Positions 11,395 through 22,272 of a stretch of DNA of 41,934 bases are shown piece after piece. The notes beneath the pieces were generated by a model. The model saw only the letters and a program-made list of their open reading frames with translations, was not told the DNA's origin and made no database searches. Origin of the DNA: Acanthaster planci (taxonomy: Eukaryota > Echinodermata > Asteroidea > Valvatida > Acanthasteridae). A program made the position numbers and the translations under genes. The DNA lies in assembly GCF_001949145.1 (NCBI RefSeq), contig NW_019091615.1, positions 304,682 through 346,615 of the forward strand, read 5' to 3'. Positions within the stretch are counted from its first letter, which is position 1; each line of letters starts with the position of its first letter.

Positions 11395-14300
11395 CTACTT
11401 TACTGCTCCATTAAGATTGCATCCAAGAAATTTCTTGAAGACATTCACATCTAACTCCCTGCAACCTAGTTCCGGGTCTCGGCGAAGTAAAGGACGATAG
11501 TAACCTCTCTGTGTCTTGCGACTTCCCTTTGTACGTCTTATCTTTATATGTGGAGGGTACATGTCTTGATAGAGAGCGTTGTTGGCATCTAACCACACCA
11601 TGTTCTTGATGCCATCACTGGATTCTAATTGCAACGTGTTGAGCTGGACATGAATATAGGAATAGAGGACTCCATTGGTGACAACACACTGGGTGACAAA
11701 TGGAGTGGGGAGATCCATCTCTTCAATCTAGGCATGAAAGGCAAAATAGACAGCATCAATGAACTTCTTGCCGGTATATAACCCTTGAGGACCCCTCCAC
11801 TTGAAGTTGGAACAAGAAGGTGTGTTTTAAAATGAAATTGGCAGTCCTTTGGTATGAACTCATATAGGTCTACAAGTTTTTGCACGTTTGATGTGGAGTA
11901 CGCTGAGTGCATGCAACAAATTTATTTTGGAATGTATGGTCTTCGTGTGCATGCCAAACGTGTGCAACAAACCGGTTGGAAAACTTGGTACCAGTCTTTC
12001 TTTTGCCGGTGAGGGTGCACTTCAACTCAGAGCTGAAAGTTTCTCTTAATGCATGTATGATGAATTTTTTTTTCTCATGACAAATTGAATGCCAATCGTT
12101 GATATTTTATGAAGACGGCTGCCACTGAACTATAAATCTGGATATTTCATGAAAACTGATGATAAACTTCCTGCACATTGACAAGTTTACCAGGCTTTGC
12201 AATAACGAGCAACTTAAGTAAGATTTGAAGCTTAGCATGGTAGAAGTTACTTGAGCTGCGGGTTTGCAGGTACACCATGGAAACAATATCTTTAGACGAT
12301 GTGTGGTTCTAAGAACAGTTCACACTCATCGGTTCTTCTCAGAATCACACATTTTCTAAAGAGATAGTTCCATGATGAACCCGCAAATCCACAGCTCTTA
12401 GAGGAACTTATTTGTAATTATTACACATGTAGTTTTGAAGTGTATACATTGTATATACATCGTATATACATTGTAATGCTGTGGCAGATTGTACTACACT
12501 ATACAAATGTTTATTGTAGAATGACATTATTTAGCACAATGAAGCGGGAACTCAATAGGCTGGCACAAAATAAATGTATTGATCCCATAGCAGAAGTGAA
12601 ACCAATGAAGCAAACAGTCAGGGACTGTTCACTTACCCCATGATGTAACCTGGCTCTACTCAGCGCATTGGCAAAGGCAAACATGATTCCTCTTGCATTG
12701 ATCTTTTCTGATTGTAGCACATTATAGTTTCCATACAGGAACAAGGTGTGTGCATGTGGGAATGCATAACCATCATGGAACCCTGCAAGGTACAGCAGAA
12801 ATAATTGTATTCATGCTTGTTAACAGGGAACGTCATGCTGCAGAATTTTGAAATGAACAACACTTTTTACTAACATTAACAACAAACCAGTGCTGTTTTG
12901 TGTTTATAAGATTTTTGTAGCTTAGAGAATGATTTGTTGACTGCTGTCTGGCAGAAAAGCCCAGAGCAAATCAGAAAGCCATTACAATACGAGTTGTGTT
13001 AACAAGAAAAGCATGAATACTGCTGCATTGTGTAGTATACTTGTACTGTCTTTGCCAACTAAATGAACAAATACTATTTGCGGCTTAGTAAAAATGGTGA
13101 TAGGCAGTGGATAGGAGAGGCTTTCAGGGAGATTGGGGAAGTTTTCAAGCGTAGTTGACTTTCAACGATGTTCCATTTCTGTGAATCATCTTCAGTTATT
13201 TATTTCTTTTACACTGATTGACCTCAGAAATAGTTTCAAGTCAATTTTTCTAACCCTAGTTATTTACTTCTCTCTGACTCTACTAAGCTTTTTGTTGTTT
13301 CAAGATTCCAAACATTGATACCTGGGAAGTTGTAGTTTTCCTTATACACATAGTAAGTCCTAAGATCAATTGTTGGAGCCAAGGGGAAGAATGTTTCCAA
13401 TGTATGAGCCTTGGTTCCTTGGATCTCATCTAACCCGGCTAATGGTAGGAGAGGGTCTTTGCATGTCAGCAACATTCCTGGTCGACCTCTCACTTGAAGG
13501 ATGTTATTTTCTAAAATCGAAAAGATATAAGTTTATTTCAGTTCTGAGTTCCATACATTTCATTAGCTACCCTAGGGCTGACATACATGTATTAGATCCA
13601 TTCTACAAAACAATCTTTTTCTTGGGGGGGGGGCTCTTCCCAACATTTATTGTTTTTCTAAGCACTGAATACATGTACCCCCTTATGTACTCGGTTATGT
13701 TCAAAGGCTGTTAAAGTATTCACGAGCTAACTTGGGTGGGACTCAAACCAACTAGTAATGACCTTCTACTTACTAGTGGAAACATCTAACCACTGAAAAG
13801 CAGAGACTGCCGGGGGTCAACTAGCCAGTTCAAGTCTAATAAGCAGAGGGTATTGGGCCAACTCTGGTGGTCTTGAGATGAAAAATGGATATGAAGAGCC
13901 TCAATAGGGGCATTTGGCTTGGAGGCGCACTATTTTGAATCAACCGTATTGATTAATCGCACAACATACTACAAATTTGTGTGTTACCTCTTGTCCAGCT
14001 GGCACCAACGTAATAATTCATGGCTTGGGCTCTGCTGAGAAGCGTAGGATACTGTGTGCCAAGTAAACTACAAAGTCGTATCAGTGCCATGGTCTGTGTA
14101 AAACTGAAACAAAAGATTTGGAAAACATATAGAAATTAAGGAAGGTATCCAAGATTATCACTTCTCTGCTTGAAATTCAACATAAATTCTTTTATCAATT
14201 AATTTATGCCATAAACTTGCTACTTTGCATATCTTCAGGGTCATTTTAAGCTCATTCACTTACATGTACATATGGGTCATTCTATAAATTCAGGGTCCAA

Positions 14301-16925
14301 AAATGTGACATTTTTGTGTCCCTGTTACACCTGACCTGTAAAATTGTAATCTGAAATCTCACTGAAATTCTGTGGCCCCATGCATGAACCTGGTATGCCA
14401 CATTTTCAAACTTTCTGAATTAGACGCATGAATGTGTAGAGTAATATATCTTTATTTGCTAAAAATCTCAACAGCTAGGGTGGCCTATTTTTAGAAATAT
14501 AGAGGGCAGTATTATTCTCACCAAACAGAGAGTTCCAAGAAGCCAAACATTTAACTAGATCTTACCCAGTTTCATGCCTGTGTGGCATATCAGGTTCACA
14601 CATGGGGCCACAAAATTGATTTCAAACTTTATTGGTATTTGGTTTGTAGGTAATTTTCTAAAAATCATCACTCTTGGAAATTAGAGAATGTGTTCTGAAC
14701 TTACAAAATCACATCAGATGTGACAGGGACACAGCAAAATTGGACCCCTAAGTTACATGTATAGACTGACCCATACATTGAAATTATTTTTTTTTCCAAT
14801 TCTTCAACTGGTACAATTCTCTAAATGACCTTGAAGCTTTTGTTGGGATGGTCATGATCTTGATATCATATACTAACCTGAATCTTTTCATGGGGATAAT
14901 CCTATTGGTGGTATCATACTGTCTGCACTGTCTTACTGAATCTTCTAGTTTCTGTTCTATGTCATGGAACTCCACAGAGGCAGAAATGTCCTGAATCTGG
15001 TTTGGCATCTGTCACCAAACATAGACAGAATAAAAATGGTTAGATTTGGCATTCAAACTTTAAAAGCAGTTAGAATTTCTTAATTCTTTCTTGACCAAAA
15101 GCATATCTTTAGTTTCCCTGGACTCATGATTCATTATTCTTGGTCAGCTGTCGTCCTTCCAATGGAAATGACGTTCTGCTAGCATTTATCGAATACAACG
15201 TATGTACCTGTCCATTTCCCATGAGCTTGCTTTTTGTCAGCCAAAGCGCTTGCTTTACTCCTTCTTGTAAGTAGATATCGTGGGTGAATATGTAGGCAAC
15301 TTGATCATGTTGATGAGGATTGTCAGGTCCTACTGATACTCTGCAGATAAAGATAAATCATGAACAATCTTGATGAAATGACTAAACCACCACACCGAGC
15401 TAGCTCGGCCTTTGGCCCACCTCATTTGAGTGTGACATACAAACAACGTGGGCCAAGTTTGATCAAGGTCCATAGTTAACCAGACGTGTTCAACTGATTC
15501 TGATCAAATGCACGCTACGTGTAGTCAACGATGGTTGGACAAGTGTAGTCAACTATTTGCGACCAGCTTATTGAGGCTGGTTGCATCATTGGTTGCCATA
15601 AATCGTTTTAATAGCACATTGCATAGAGGACTGTCAGTTATAAGAAATATGCCAGAAAAACAGACCATTGTCACTTTCATTCTTGCTTTCTCCTGTTCTC
15701 TCCTTCAGCCCAATGACCTGACAAGGATTTACTGGAGTTATTCGCACTTCAACTTCACTGTGCATGCGCTAGGCACAGTACGCAATGATCCAACCACTCC
15801 TTAACTAGTTGTCTTTAATCTAACTTACCCATGTATGGTATGGTGTGATTGTTGTTGGTTAGGAAACAAGAGATTGGTGAGTAAAACACTCTGTTTTTAA
15901 AAAATAAAATGGTTGGTCTAATGTCTAAGAACCACTGCTATAAAACTGTCAAGATATATACAGGTACATACACAGGTACTTCATGATGGTTCTCACAGCA
16001 AAATTTGACTGAAAAAGTGGAATGTGCCTAACCAGTACATTTACATGAATTAACAGGTACCTCAGATTGAGGCTGCATTCAAGAACAGATAGAGTAATGA
16101 CTCCTTGGCCAAAAAGCACATGGAGATGCCTTTTGTTTCCAGAAGTACAATGTACAAGTAGCAATCTCAAATCATTCACAATGCATATGTGATGAGATTG
16201 GCAAATTGCCAAGGTGTTGCACCCTGTATGCGGTGAGCCGAGTGTGGTACAGTGATCACAGTTATATTGTGCATTTTTGTACCTTATACTTACAGAATGT
16301 GATCTTCTTTTCAACACTTTTCAATTTCGTTTCTTTATGCAATTGATGTGACCCATAAGTTTTAAATTTTCCTGAATTTGAGCCAAAACAGTTAGGCCTA
16401 TGTCGTTAATGATCCCAGGTCATTCATGCTACAATAGTGCATTTCATGACCCTGGTATTGCTAATGTACAATAAAATGATCCTAACAGCAGAACAAAATT
16501 GGTTGTACTATGACATTTCGTCTGCAGACTTTTTGTCAAATTTTATGCTCTGACAACATGGTGAAGTTCATGTATAAAAAAACCCAATGATGAAGTACAT
16601 GTATACTGTGACATTGAGTCATTTTCAAAATAATAACATGTTTAAGACAGCATTTATTTTGCACACACATGAAGCTTTACCTGTTTGAGTACTTGGGATG
16701 GGTAACAGGAATTTCAAACCGTGGGGGTTGCTCAACAGCAGGTTCCAAGTCAAACATCTCATCAATTACTCGATACAGTGGCTTTTTCTTTTGCTTGTTT
16801 TTCTCTATTGCACGCTTTAGAACTTCTGGTCGGTATCCTCGATGTATGAGGAGTTGTGAAGATAGGGGAGGGAGCCATCGTGTGAGGATGATGCCTGTTT
16901 GACATATTCTCTGGAATAACGTCAT
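11395..16925 (-). CDS. MRPL37: Large ribosomal subunit protein mL37, mitochondrial (complete, seven coding exons)
   Basis: Coding exons in transcript order: 16681-16925, 15208-15340, 14878-15008, 13988-14103, 13322-13510, 12637-12782 and 11395-11727. Every intron is GT-AG and all phases join, giving about 430 residues; human mL37 is 423. The start at 16925 opens a basic, hydrophobic leader with no acidic residue for over 30 positions, as expected for mitochondrial import. Family blocks seen: EGVKQALWLTKSKL in exon 2, KDPLLPLAGLDEIQGTKAHT and LETFFPLAPTIDLR in exon 5, FAFANALSRARLHHG in exon 6, SSDGIKNMVWLDANNALYQD and the FKKFLGCNLNGA end in exon 7. The protein is a structural subunit of the mitoribosome large subunit, peripheral and without catalysis. 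The gene runs towards GSK3 (tail to tail). Identification rests on alignment by eye to human mL37 and is strong across all exons. Confidence 0.95.
14273..14773. mobile_element. Palindromic TA-flanked MITE in an MRPL37 intron
   Basis: The left end TGGGTCATTCTATAAATTC and the right end (opposite strand TGGGTCAGTCTATACATG) are inverted copies. Matching arms continue inwards for well over 100 bp: GGGTCCA, TGTGTCCCTGT, CTGTGGCCCCATG and the GAACCTGGTATGCCA block all recur inverted. TA lies on both flanks (14271-14272, 14774-14775). The 501-bp element is nearly a full fold-back with no coding capacity. The TA target suggests Tc1/mariner mobilisation. Confidence 0.85.
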
Positions 16926-18100
16926 CGTCGACAGCTAAGCATGCGAAGCTAGAGACAAGCAAAAGAAACATGTCAAGTTTTTTAATATCTAGGCTAGCGA
17001 GTCTAATGTTTGGGTGATTTGGTCTTTCTTATCCGTCACCACACTAAATTCATAGAAAAAATCCACAAATATTTACCAAAATAATGGAGAAACCTTGTTC
17101 TTTTCAACGACATACATGTACATGAAGGGCCTAAATGTACATGTACTTTTCGAGGTGACTTGCATGCAATTTCAAGTCACAATTGTCTGTTGAATTTTTT
17201 TTAAATGAAAAAGTCTTGATCCCAGGTGCAGCCATTTTGATTTTTAAAGTGTGGAGCTGTTCTGTCTGGTTCTTTTGGTACCACATTTGTTGGACGCTTT
17301 CTTCAAAATGTATAAAAATTGCTCTTGAAACAAATGTGTGTGAAAATGGAAGTGTTGACACTGACAGAAAATGACCCCTGGCCTTAAAATTCATTTTGTC
17401 ATAACTCTTTTACAGAAGAAGATTTTAGTATCATTTGTAGGCCTAATTGTCATTTAATCATGTTGATAAGCTTTTTAATAACACCCAATTTGTCTGTGAA
17501 TTTATGAAAACTGCAAAGAGTTTTGACTTCATGTAGACGGACTCCCTACCTACAACACTGTACAGCATTATGATGTAGGCAATTAGGCCTACATAATTCA
17601 AAGTTTAGCCTGACATGCCTGAAGCTTGACTTCACCTGACAAAGGTGTACACAGTACAAACTGAGGATGCTAAATTTATTCATTCAAGAAGGACTTAAAG
17701 ATTCTACAACGGAGGAATTCCTTCCTCCGTGGTCTTCTAATTAAACCTACTTACATCATGTCCATGTGAACACAGTGTACCGGGATCACATGGAAGCTGC
17801 CATTATGATAAACCTTCATTCAACAAAAGAGGGCGCTAAACTTATATTTGGAGGGGGCTTGGGGTGCATTTTGGACGTGCAAAACCAAAGGCAACGAGTT
17901 TGTTTAGTGAGAAAGACAAAGACTGGCAAAGACGTTAACAAGCCGAATGAACTATGTATTCCAATGATTTATGCACCTCTTAAAAATGAAATATAAATAA
18001 AAACTATATAAAAGAAAATGATAAACCATAAAACAAATGTGAATTGTTATTTTTGCAAAGACACCAGAAATTCAAATGATTTGATAGATTCATACGATTG
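16926..18100. other. MRPL37 upstream region, no gene seen
   Basis: It should hold the MRPL37 promoter and 5' UTR, but no TATA box or other clear element is evident. A 76-codon open frame at 17766-17996 has no recognisable features and is probably chance. From about 18.0 kb the sequence changes character towards the virus-like insertion. Confidence 0.5.
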
Positions 18101-18123
18101 TCTGCGTTGATTCCGTTCGTTTA

Positions 18124-18493
18124 TGCAAATGCACCAACTGTAAAGAGTGCCACGATTGTCACAAATGCAACGACTGCGCCAGATATGTAATGACTGTGCC
18201 ACTTGCGACGACTGCGGCTGGTGTATAAATTGCATGGCTTGTTTCAATTCATATGACTGTCAAAATTCAAGTGCCTTGGACAGTTGCGAAGACTGTTACG
18301 AGTGCAGCAATTGTATAGAGTGTTTTGGTTGCACCGCTTGCAACTGCTGCGTAAATTGTAGCGAGTTAGAAGGAATGGATCACGTGGTGCTCGTAAACGG
18401 CAAGCATAAAAAGCTGCGGCACGCGCGAGAAAACGATTCACCGCCGATTCCTCGATTAAACTCGATTCTGATTTATACGAAATTGGATTGATA
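18124..18493 (+). pseudogene. Cysteine-ladder protein (Cys every third residue), frameshifted
   Basis: From about 18186 to 18360 one frame gives 18 cysteines in roughly 62 residues, mostly spaced CxxCxxC, with two short interruptions rich in Ser/Asn. A further seven cysteines with the same spacing lie just upstream (18124-18180) in a different frame, so a frameshift near 18175-18188 splits the gene. The Cys block is followed by a charged tail; a continuation after 18493 in another frame runs to about 18567. No start codon can be fixed. The strict period of three could suit a metal-binding or disulphide-stacked solenoid. I do not recognise the family. Both frames encode Cys ladders, so this is real coding signal. 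Confidence 0.6.
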
Positions 18494-18612
18494 GGTAAGT
18501 GAATACGACGTTGACGTTGAAAGTTTAATTAAAGTAAAAAGCCCGCCCGAGTTAATAAACGCGGCTGAATAAAAATGAGAAAATTTCTGACAAAGCCGGG
18601 AAAATCATAACC

Positions 18613-18843
18613 ATGTCAACCCAAGTATATATTATAACTCAGTACTACGAGCGGCTCAATGCCGACAACTACGATCCCAATATCATCTACCGTCCTTTTG
18701 ACCCGAGTAAATTGAATATTTTAATACACGTGATTAAAGAAGGCACTCACGTGAGTCAATGCAGCTCGCCCTGTTACGGCATAAACCCGCTGTACTCGAG
18801 AAAAACGCCGGAAAATTTAGTAGGGCGACAAATTTGCTATTAA
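18613..18843 (+). CDS. Small unknown ORF (76 aa) in the virus-like element
   Basis: The frame begins with an ATG in ACCATGTC context and ends TAA. The protein has a Tyr-rich N-terminus and three cysteines near the C-terminal third. The codon mix resembles neighbouring element genes. It could be complete or the front of a longer gene: a related-looking open frame lies beyond the stop at 18930-19000. No motif was recognised. Confidence 0.4.
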   Translation: MSTQVYIITQYYERLNADNYDPNIIYRPFDPSKLNILIHVIKEGTHVSQCSSPCYGINPLYSRKTPENLVGRQICY

Positions 18844-19001
18844 ATACAACCAACTACTGCGGGCATACTCGATAACATAAATTTAGCCGTTTAGCTGTCT
18901 ATCGAATCGCGAGCTAACACCGGATCTAACCCCCGTCTAATACCATAAACGCTTATAAAGCCAGTCTCGATATCAATGACCTAAATAAATTAGAATACTA
19001 T

Positions 19002-19316
19002 AGCGCCGGCGCGGGTCCGGCCGGTGGGGGCGCCAGCTCGGACCCGCATGGAGTTGGCTGGCTGCCCGCGCTGTGTGCGAACGGCCGCCGGTTTTCCCGC
19101 CTCGCGCCTGCGCAGTCCCTGCCGCCAGGCGCCATGTTGGGAAAAGAGCTTGTCGGAAGAGGACATTGTGGTGCTGTCAGTATTGCGACAGAATAAAGCA
19201 GAGATTTTGTGACCAGAACAGTGAGTTGCACCAGTGTGTCGTTCTTACAGCGTCGAACCCTGTGCAGCGGGACACGCTACAATACGTCGTTAAACAGCTT
19301 TACACGGCAAGCATCG
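19002..19316. other. GC-rich island, possibly an inserted solo LTR or foreign segment
   Basis: Composition shifts sharply from AT-rich to strongly GC-rich with many CpG at about 19002, declining past 19200. It contains AATAAA (19191-19196) followed by a moderate-GC stretch ending near GCTACA. That order (GC-rich part, AATAAA, short tail) resembles an LTR, but no clear TG/CA ends or target duplication were found. It interrupts what seems to be element coding sequence (an open frame before 19002 and another from 19318). Confidence 0.35.
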
Positions 19317-19317
19317 A

Positions 19318-19609
19318 ATGTACCTTAAAATAGATCCATATGCCTCTTTATTTGATCACCGAAAGCTACCCATTGACTTGTCAAATATCGAGAAATTTAT
19401 GAATGAAAGATGTGACACACAATCTTTTATTTGCCCAAAAGACGTCTATTGCGGACTCACGGTTCACCGTCGTGCGGTGCCAGTGTTAGGTACAAAGTAT
19501 CGCCATCTATGTTGAAAATTAGAAACGACGGACTAATTTCAAATAAGTCGGCACTGCAAACGTTTAGTGGGTTTGAATCAGAATCCCCCTTGAATTTAAA
19601 GGTGGGTTA
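19318..19609 (+). pseudogene. Unknown element gene fragment with a frameshift
   Basis: An open frame of 65 codons (19318-19515) has balanced, protein-like composition. A shift near 19500 leads into a second open frame that runs to TAA at about 19609. No homology was recognised. It may be the downstream part of the gene cut by the GC-rich island. Confidence 0.35.
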
Positions 19610-19716
19610 AATTTGATTAACTAACTTATAAAAATTCAACGTCGGTTATTCCGAGGAATAACTGAGGCTAGTTTCACGTCACTCGTTCCTTAAATAAATG
19701 GGCAATTAACAAAACA

Positions 19717-19934
19717 ATGACAGATCAAGAGATTTATCACCTAACTGGAATAAAAGTTACATGGTCGCAAGGCCATCAGAAGATTCCACATGTCCACCCG
19801 ACACCAAAATGATCAGAGATTATAAACTCATATGGCGCGATTGCGGATTAAAATTTTGCCAGATTTATTCAGACGAAGTGGAAAACATGGGCGGTAAATA
19901 TAACCAGCGTTTTGTTTATAAAAAACCGAAGTGA
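19717..19934 (+). pseudogene. Unknown element gene, two overlapping frames
   Basis: The frame from ATG 19717 stops at 19812; a second frame from ATG 19809 continues to 19934 with the two overlapping at AAATGA. The second part has a Trp/Cys/Tyr-rich stretch typical of a folded domain. A single frameshift in one ancestral gene is the simplest reading. The family is unknown. Confidence 0.35.
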
Positions 19935-19995
19935 AAGTCGAGTAAAGCTTTAAAAGAATTAAACGTTCAATTGACGCATGATCAAGCGCCATTGA

Positions 19996-20295
19996 ATACT
20001 AATTAAACCGAATTTAGCGGGCAAGATCTCTAGAGGCAAACCACGACGAGCTTTAATAGCGGTCTGCTACCAAGACGTAACCAGGGAAGCTGAATCAACC
20101 ATAAGAGACTTATGTCAAATCTCGGATAAGCCCTGGGACATGGCCGTTGAAAATTTTAAACTTTCTGAACAAGATTTTTAAAAACCCGTTTATACTAAAA
20201 AGGAGACTCGCACTTTTTACCTAACTGAAAGCGAGCACACGTTTAAATTGAAAGACGAGATAAACAACACTAAGGCGACAAAGTTGTCAGAGTAA
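19996..20295 (+). pseudogene. Unknown element gene with an in-frame stop
   Basis: The frame is open for 61 codons to TAA 20179-20181 and then continues open in the same frame to TAA 20293-20295. Composition is hydrophilic and mixed helical with Cys and Trp. This is most likely a gene with one nonsense mutation. No known motif was found. Confidence 0.35.
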
Positions 20296-20306
20296 AGAAT
20301 ATTTAG

Positions 20307-20510
20307 TTTGAAGCTGGATATTTTAACGTAACAAACGCTACTGAAATTGAGTGGGATACAAACTTGGACGGTAGGCCTGCGGGGGTCAGTAGCGAAAGAC
20401 CGCGTGGAATACCTTCAGAGGAAAGAAGGGAAGTAGCCCCAAATTCCGAATTAATAAAAACAGCTGAAACCAGATTGATCCAAGCAAATAAAAGAGGCGC
20501 TTTATCCTGA
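20307..20510 (+). pseudogene. Unknown element protein segment, polar
   Basis: An open stretch of 67 codons, rich in Glu, Arg, Asn and Pro, without a clear start codon. It is probably part of the same ancestral gene as the segments either side: frames at 20295-20307 and 20510-20541 are joined only by shifts. Confidence 0.3.
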
Positions 20511-20540
20511 AGAAATCAGAATCACCGCTGATGAAATTGA

Positions 20541-20852
20541 CAGCTAAAGCAAGAGATCACAACTTTAGAAGCGCAGTTAAACCAAAGAAAACCGTTAGAA
20601 ACGCGGGCTCGTTTAGCATATGATATCAACGAGAAAAAAATTAAATCAGTTTCATTGCTCGAGGGGCAGAGACAAGCCTTGGATGAAATTTATGAAGGGA
20701 ATCCCCCAACTCGACCTATAACAAACTCCCCCGTACAGCTCACAAGACCCAGAAGAGAAATAACTAAAACACTTTTATTGACGGGGCTAACAGAACCTAT
20801 ATACGATAGACTTCATCCTCGAAGCTCATCTCAACCATTACCCGAGGGTTAA
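20541..20852 (+). pseudogene. Unknown element protein segment with coiled-coil region
   Basis: An open frame of 103 codons with no good ATG. The first half has leucine/isoleucine heptad spacing with Lys, Glu and Gln, suggesting a coiled coil. The second half is Pro/Thr/Arg-rich. It stops at TAA 20850-20852, 31 bp before the next ATG. It may be the C-terminal part of a structural or scaffold protein; that is inference. Confidence 0.35.
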
Positions 20853-20883
20853 AGAGGAAACATCGTGGTGTCTCCCAGTTATT

Positions 20884-21312
20884 ATGACATGGACTGGTTT
20901 CACTTTTGTTAAACTCGATCCCAGGCTTTCTTTTAAGGTTCACTCAGAATCGAAAAGGGTGACTTTGGCCATTACGGACCCCAACCTCAAGTTGCGACTA
21001 AATAAAGAAGTGTCTAAGCCATTAAACGTACCCCAAATCAAACTTTTACCCAACGTTATTTATGAAGGAAAGAATGACCCTAACCCATTGAAGCTCGCGT
21101 TTATTCATTGCAAACAGTTCACTTCCTTTGGCAACTTTTACAACCGGCAGTCTTTAGACTTGCTAGACGTGATAGCTACCGACCTTGCAACTCAACACCC
21201 GAGACGTGTAAAACGCCTAAAAAGCAGTGAATTGACTTTTTCTGTTAAAAACGAGCGAGGTGCGCTCTTGAATAATATCGGCAAAACTTTAATCAAGGTA
21301 GACATTTTTTAA
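20884..21312 (+). CDS. Unknown intact ORF (142 aa) of the virus-like element
   Basis: The frame from ATG 20884 is uninterrupted to TAA. It alternates hydrophobic and polar residues in short runs with few long helices, which suggests a beta-rich fold, and has a basic patch (HPRRVKRLK) in the last third. It follows the coiled-coil segment closely and is followed about 60 bp on by the next coding sequence, so it likely belonged to a tight gene cluster. A virion structural role is possible but unproven. Confidence 0.5.
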   Translation: MTWTGFTFVKLDPRLSFKVHSESKRVTLAITDPNLKLRLNKEVSKPLNVPQIKLLPNVIYEGKNDPNPLKLAFIHCKQFTSFGNFYNRQSLDLLDVIATDLATQHPRRVKRLKSSELTFSVKNERGALLNNIGKTLIKVDIF

Positions 21313-21522
21313 AACGTGTATATAATAAAAAAAAAACGACGACAAACGTATACCCGGATTTGGGCAAGTACCCGGAGTTAAACTCGGCCGAACAAGCAGA
21401 GACCAAAGTCTACAGACTCAAAAAGATCGAAGAAATCAAATCCCAGATATCAATTAAGAGAACGTGACGCGCGCGAGGCTAGCTACAAAAAGATTAAACG
21501 AATACTCACTGCATTCGGTTAC

Positions 21523-21999
21523 GTGGAATACGGTGTAGAAACATTGGGCGTTACTTCGGCAGCCGTCGGAATTCCCGCCATTTTGGGAGCCATTACCGGC
21601 CCCGTAGGAATCGTAATGAAAGGCATTGCTATCGGCGCGTTTGGTGCCCACGCTTTGCTAAAATATGCCCGTGGCAGTCTGTCGCACAAAACCAAAAAGT
21701 ACGATCAAACCCGCGTTCTTGCCCATGCAAAGCTAAACACGATCGAGGAATACGTCTTGCACGCGATTGAAGACGGCGAAATATCGCAAGAGGAATTCGT
21801 ACTGATTTTATCTGAGCTGAAGAAGATTAATGAAATGAAAGAAAAGATTAGGTCAAATACGACTACAAAATTGAAAGAAAGTAAATCTACGAGCAAAGAA
21901 GAATTCGCACGGCAAGTAAATGAAAGAGCAGAAGCACTAGCCAACAAAAGGGTGGCAGTTTTTATTAAAAAAGATCTTATGAAAAAGCTTGGCGGGTAA
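21523..21999 (+). CDS. Unknown membrane-associated ORF (158 aa or more)
   Basis: The frame is open to TAA 21997-21999. Residues about 8-45 form a Gly/Ala/Ile/Val-rich stretch able to make one or two membrane helices or a hydrophobic hairpin. The remainder is strongly charged and helical (Lys/Glu-rich). The start listed is a GTG-free choice of convenience: coding signal extends upstream in this frame to at least 21451, and in a shifted frame to about 21367, so the N-terminus is likely broken by a frameshift near 21450. Similar-looking proteins accompany this integrase type in other invertebrate genomes as I recall; function is not known. Confidence 0.5.
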   Translation: MEYGVETLGVTSAAVGIPAILGAITGPVGIVMKGIAIGAFGAHALLKYARGSLSHKTKKYDQTRVLAHAKLNTIEEYVLHAIEDGEISQEEFVLILSELKKINEMKEKIRSNTTTKLKESKSTSKEEFARQVNERAEALANKRVAVFIKKDLMKKLGG

Positions 22000-22272
22000 C
22001 TTTGCATAAGTCGGTCAAGTACGAAGATAAACCACTCGCTCACCGAGAAGTAAAAAAAACTACCTACCTCCTGTTAAAGCGTAGCGCAGTAAATAAACGC
22101 ATATAAAATAAACGGGAGCTAACTTGGGTCATTTATCGATCATTGTCAATAAAGACAACTCGTTTACGGCTGAGTTTCCAAATTTAACTCGCGTCTAAAT
22201 TACTGAAAGTCACCACAGACAAAGCCGTTAATCGCTGAACAACTGAACCGATTTTGTTCTATCAAAATCAAT
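22000..22272. other. Spacer between convergent element genes
   Basis: About 270 bp with no long frame on either strand. A 20-odd codon open stretch on the + strand near 22127-22196 may be a remnant. It lies where the + and - strand genes meet tail to tail. Confidence 0.4.

Noticed and set aside
16669-16902. Plus-strand ORF opposite MRPL37 exon 1
   Set aside because: Shadow of the real minus-strand exon.
17766-17996. 76-codon ORF upstream of MRPL37
   Set aside because: No splice context, domain or composition bias; length expected by chance.
21705-22043. Minus-strand ORF opposite the 158-aa element protein
   Set aside because: Antisense shadow of a better supported plus-strand frame.
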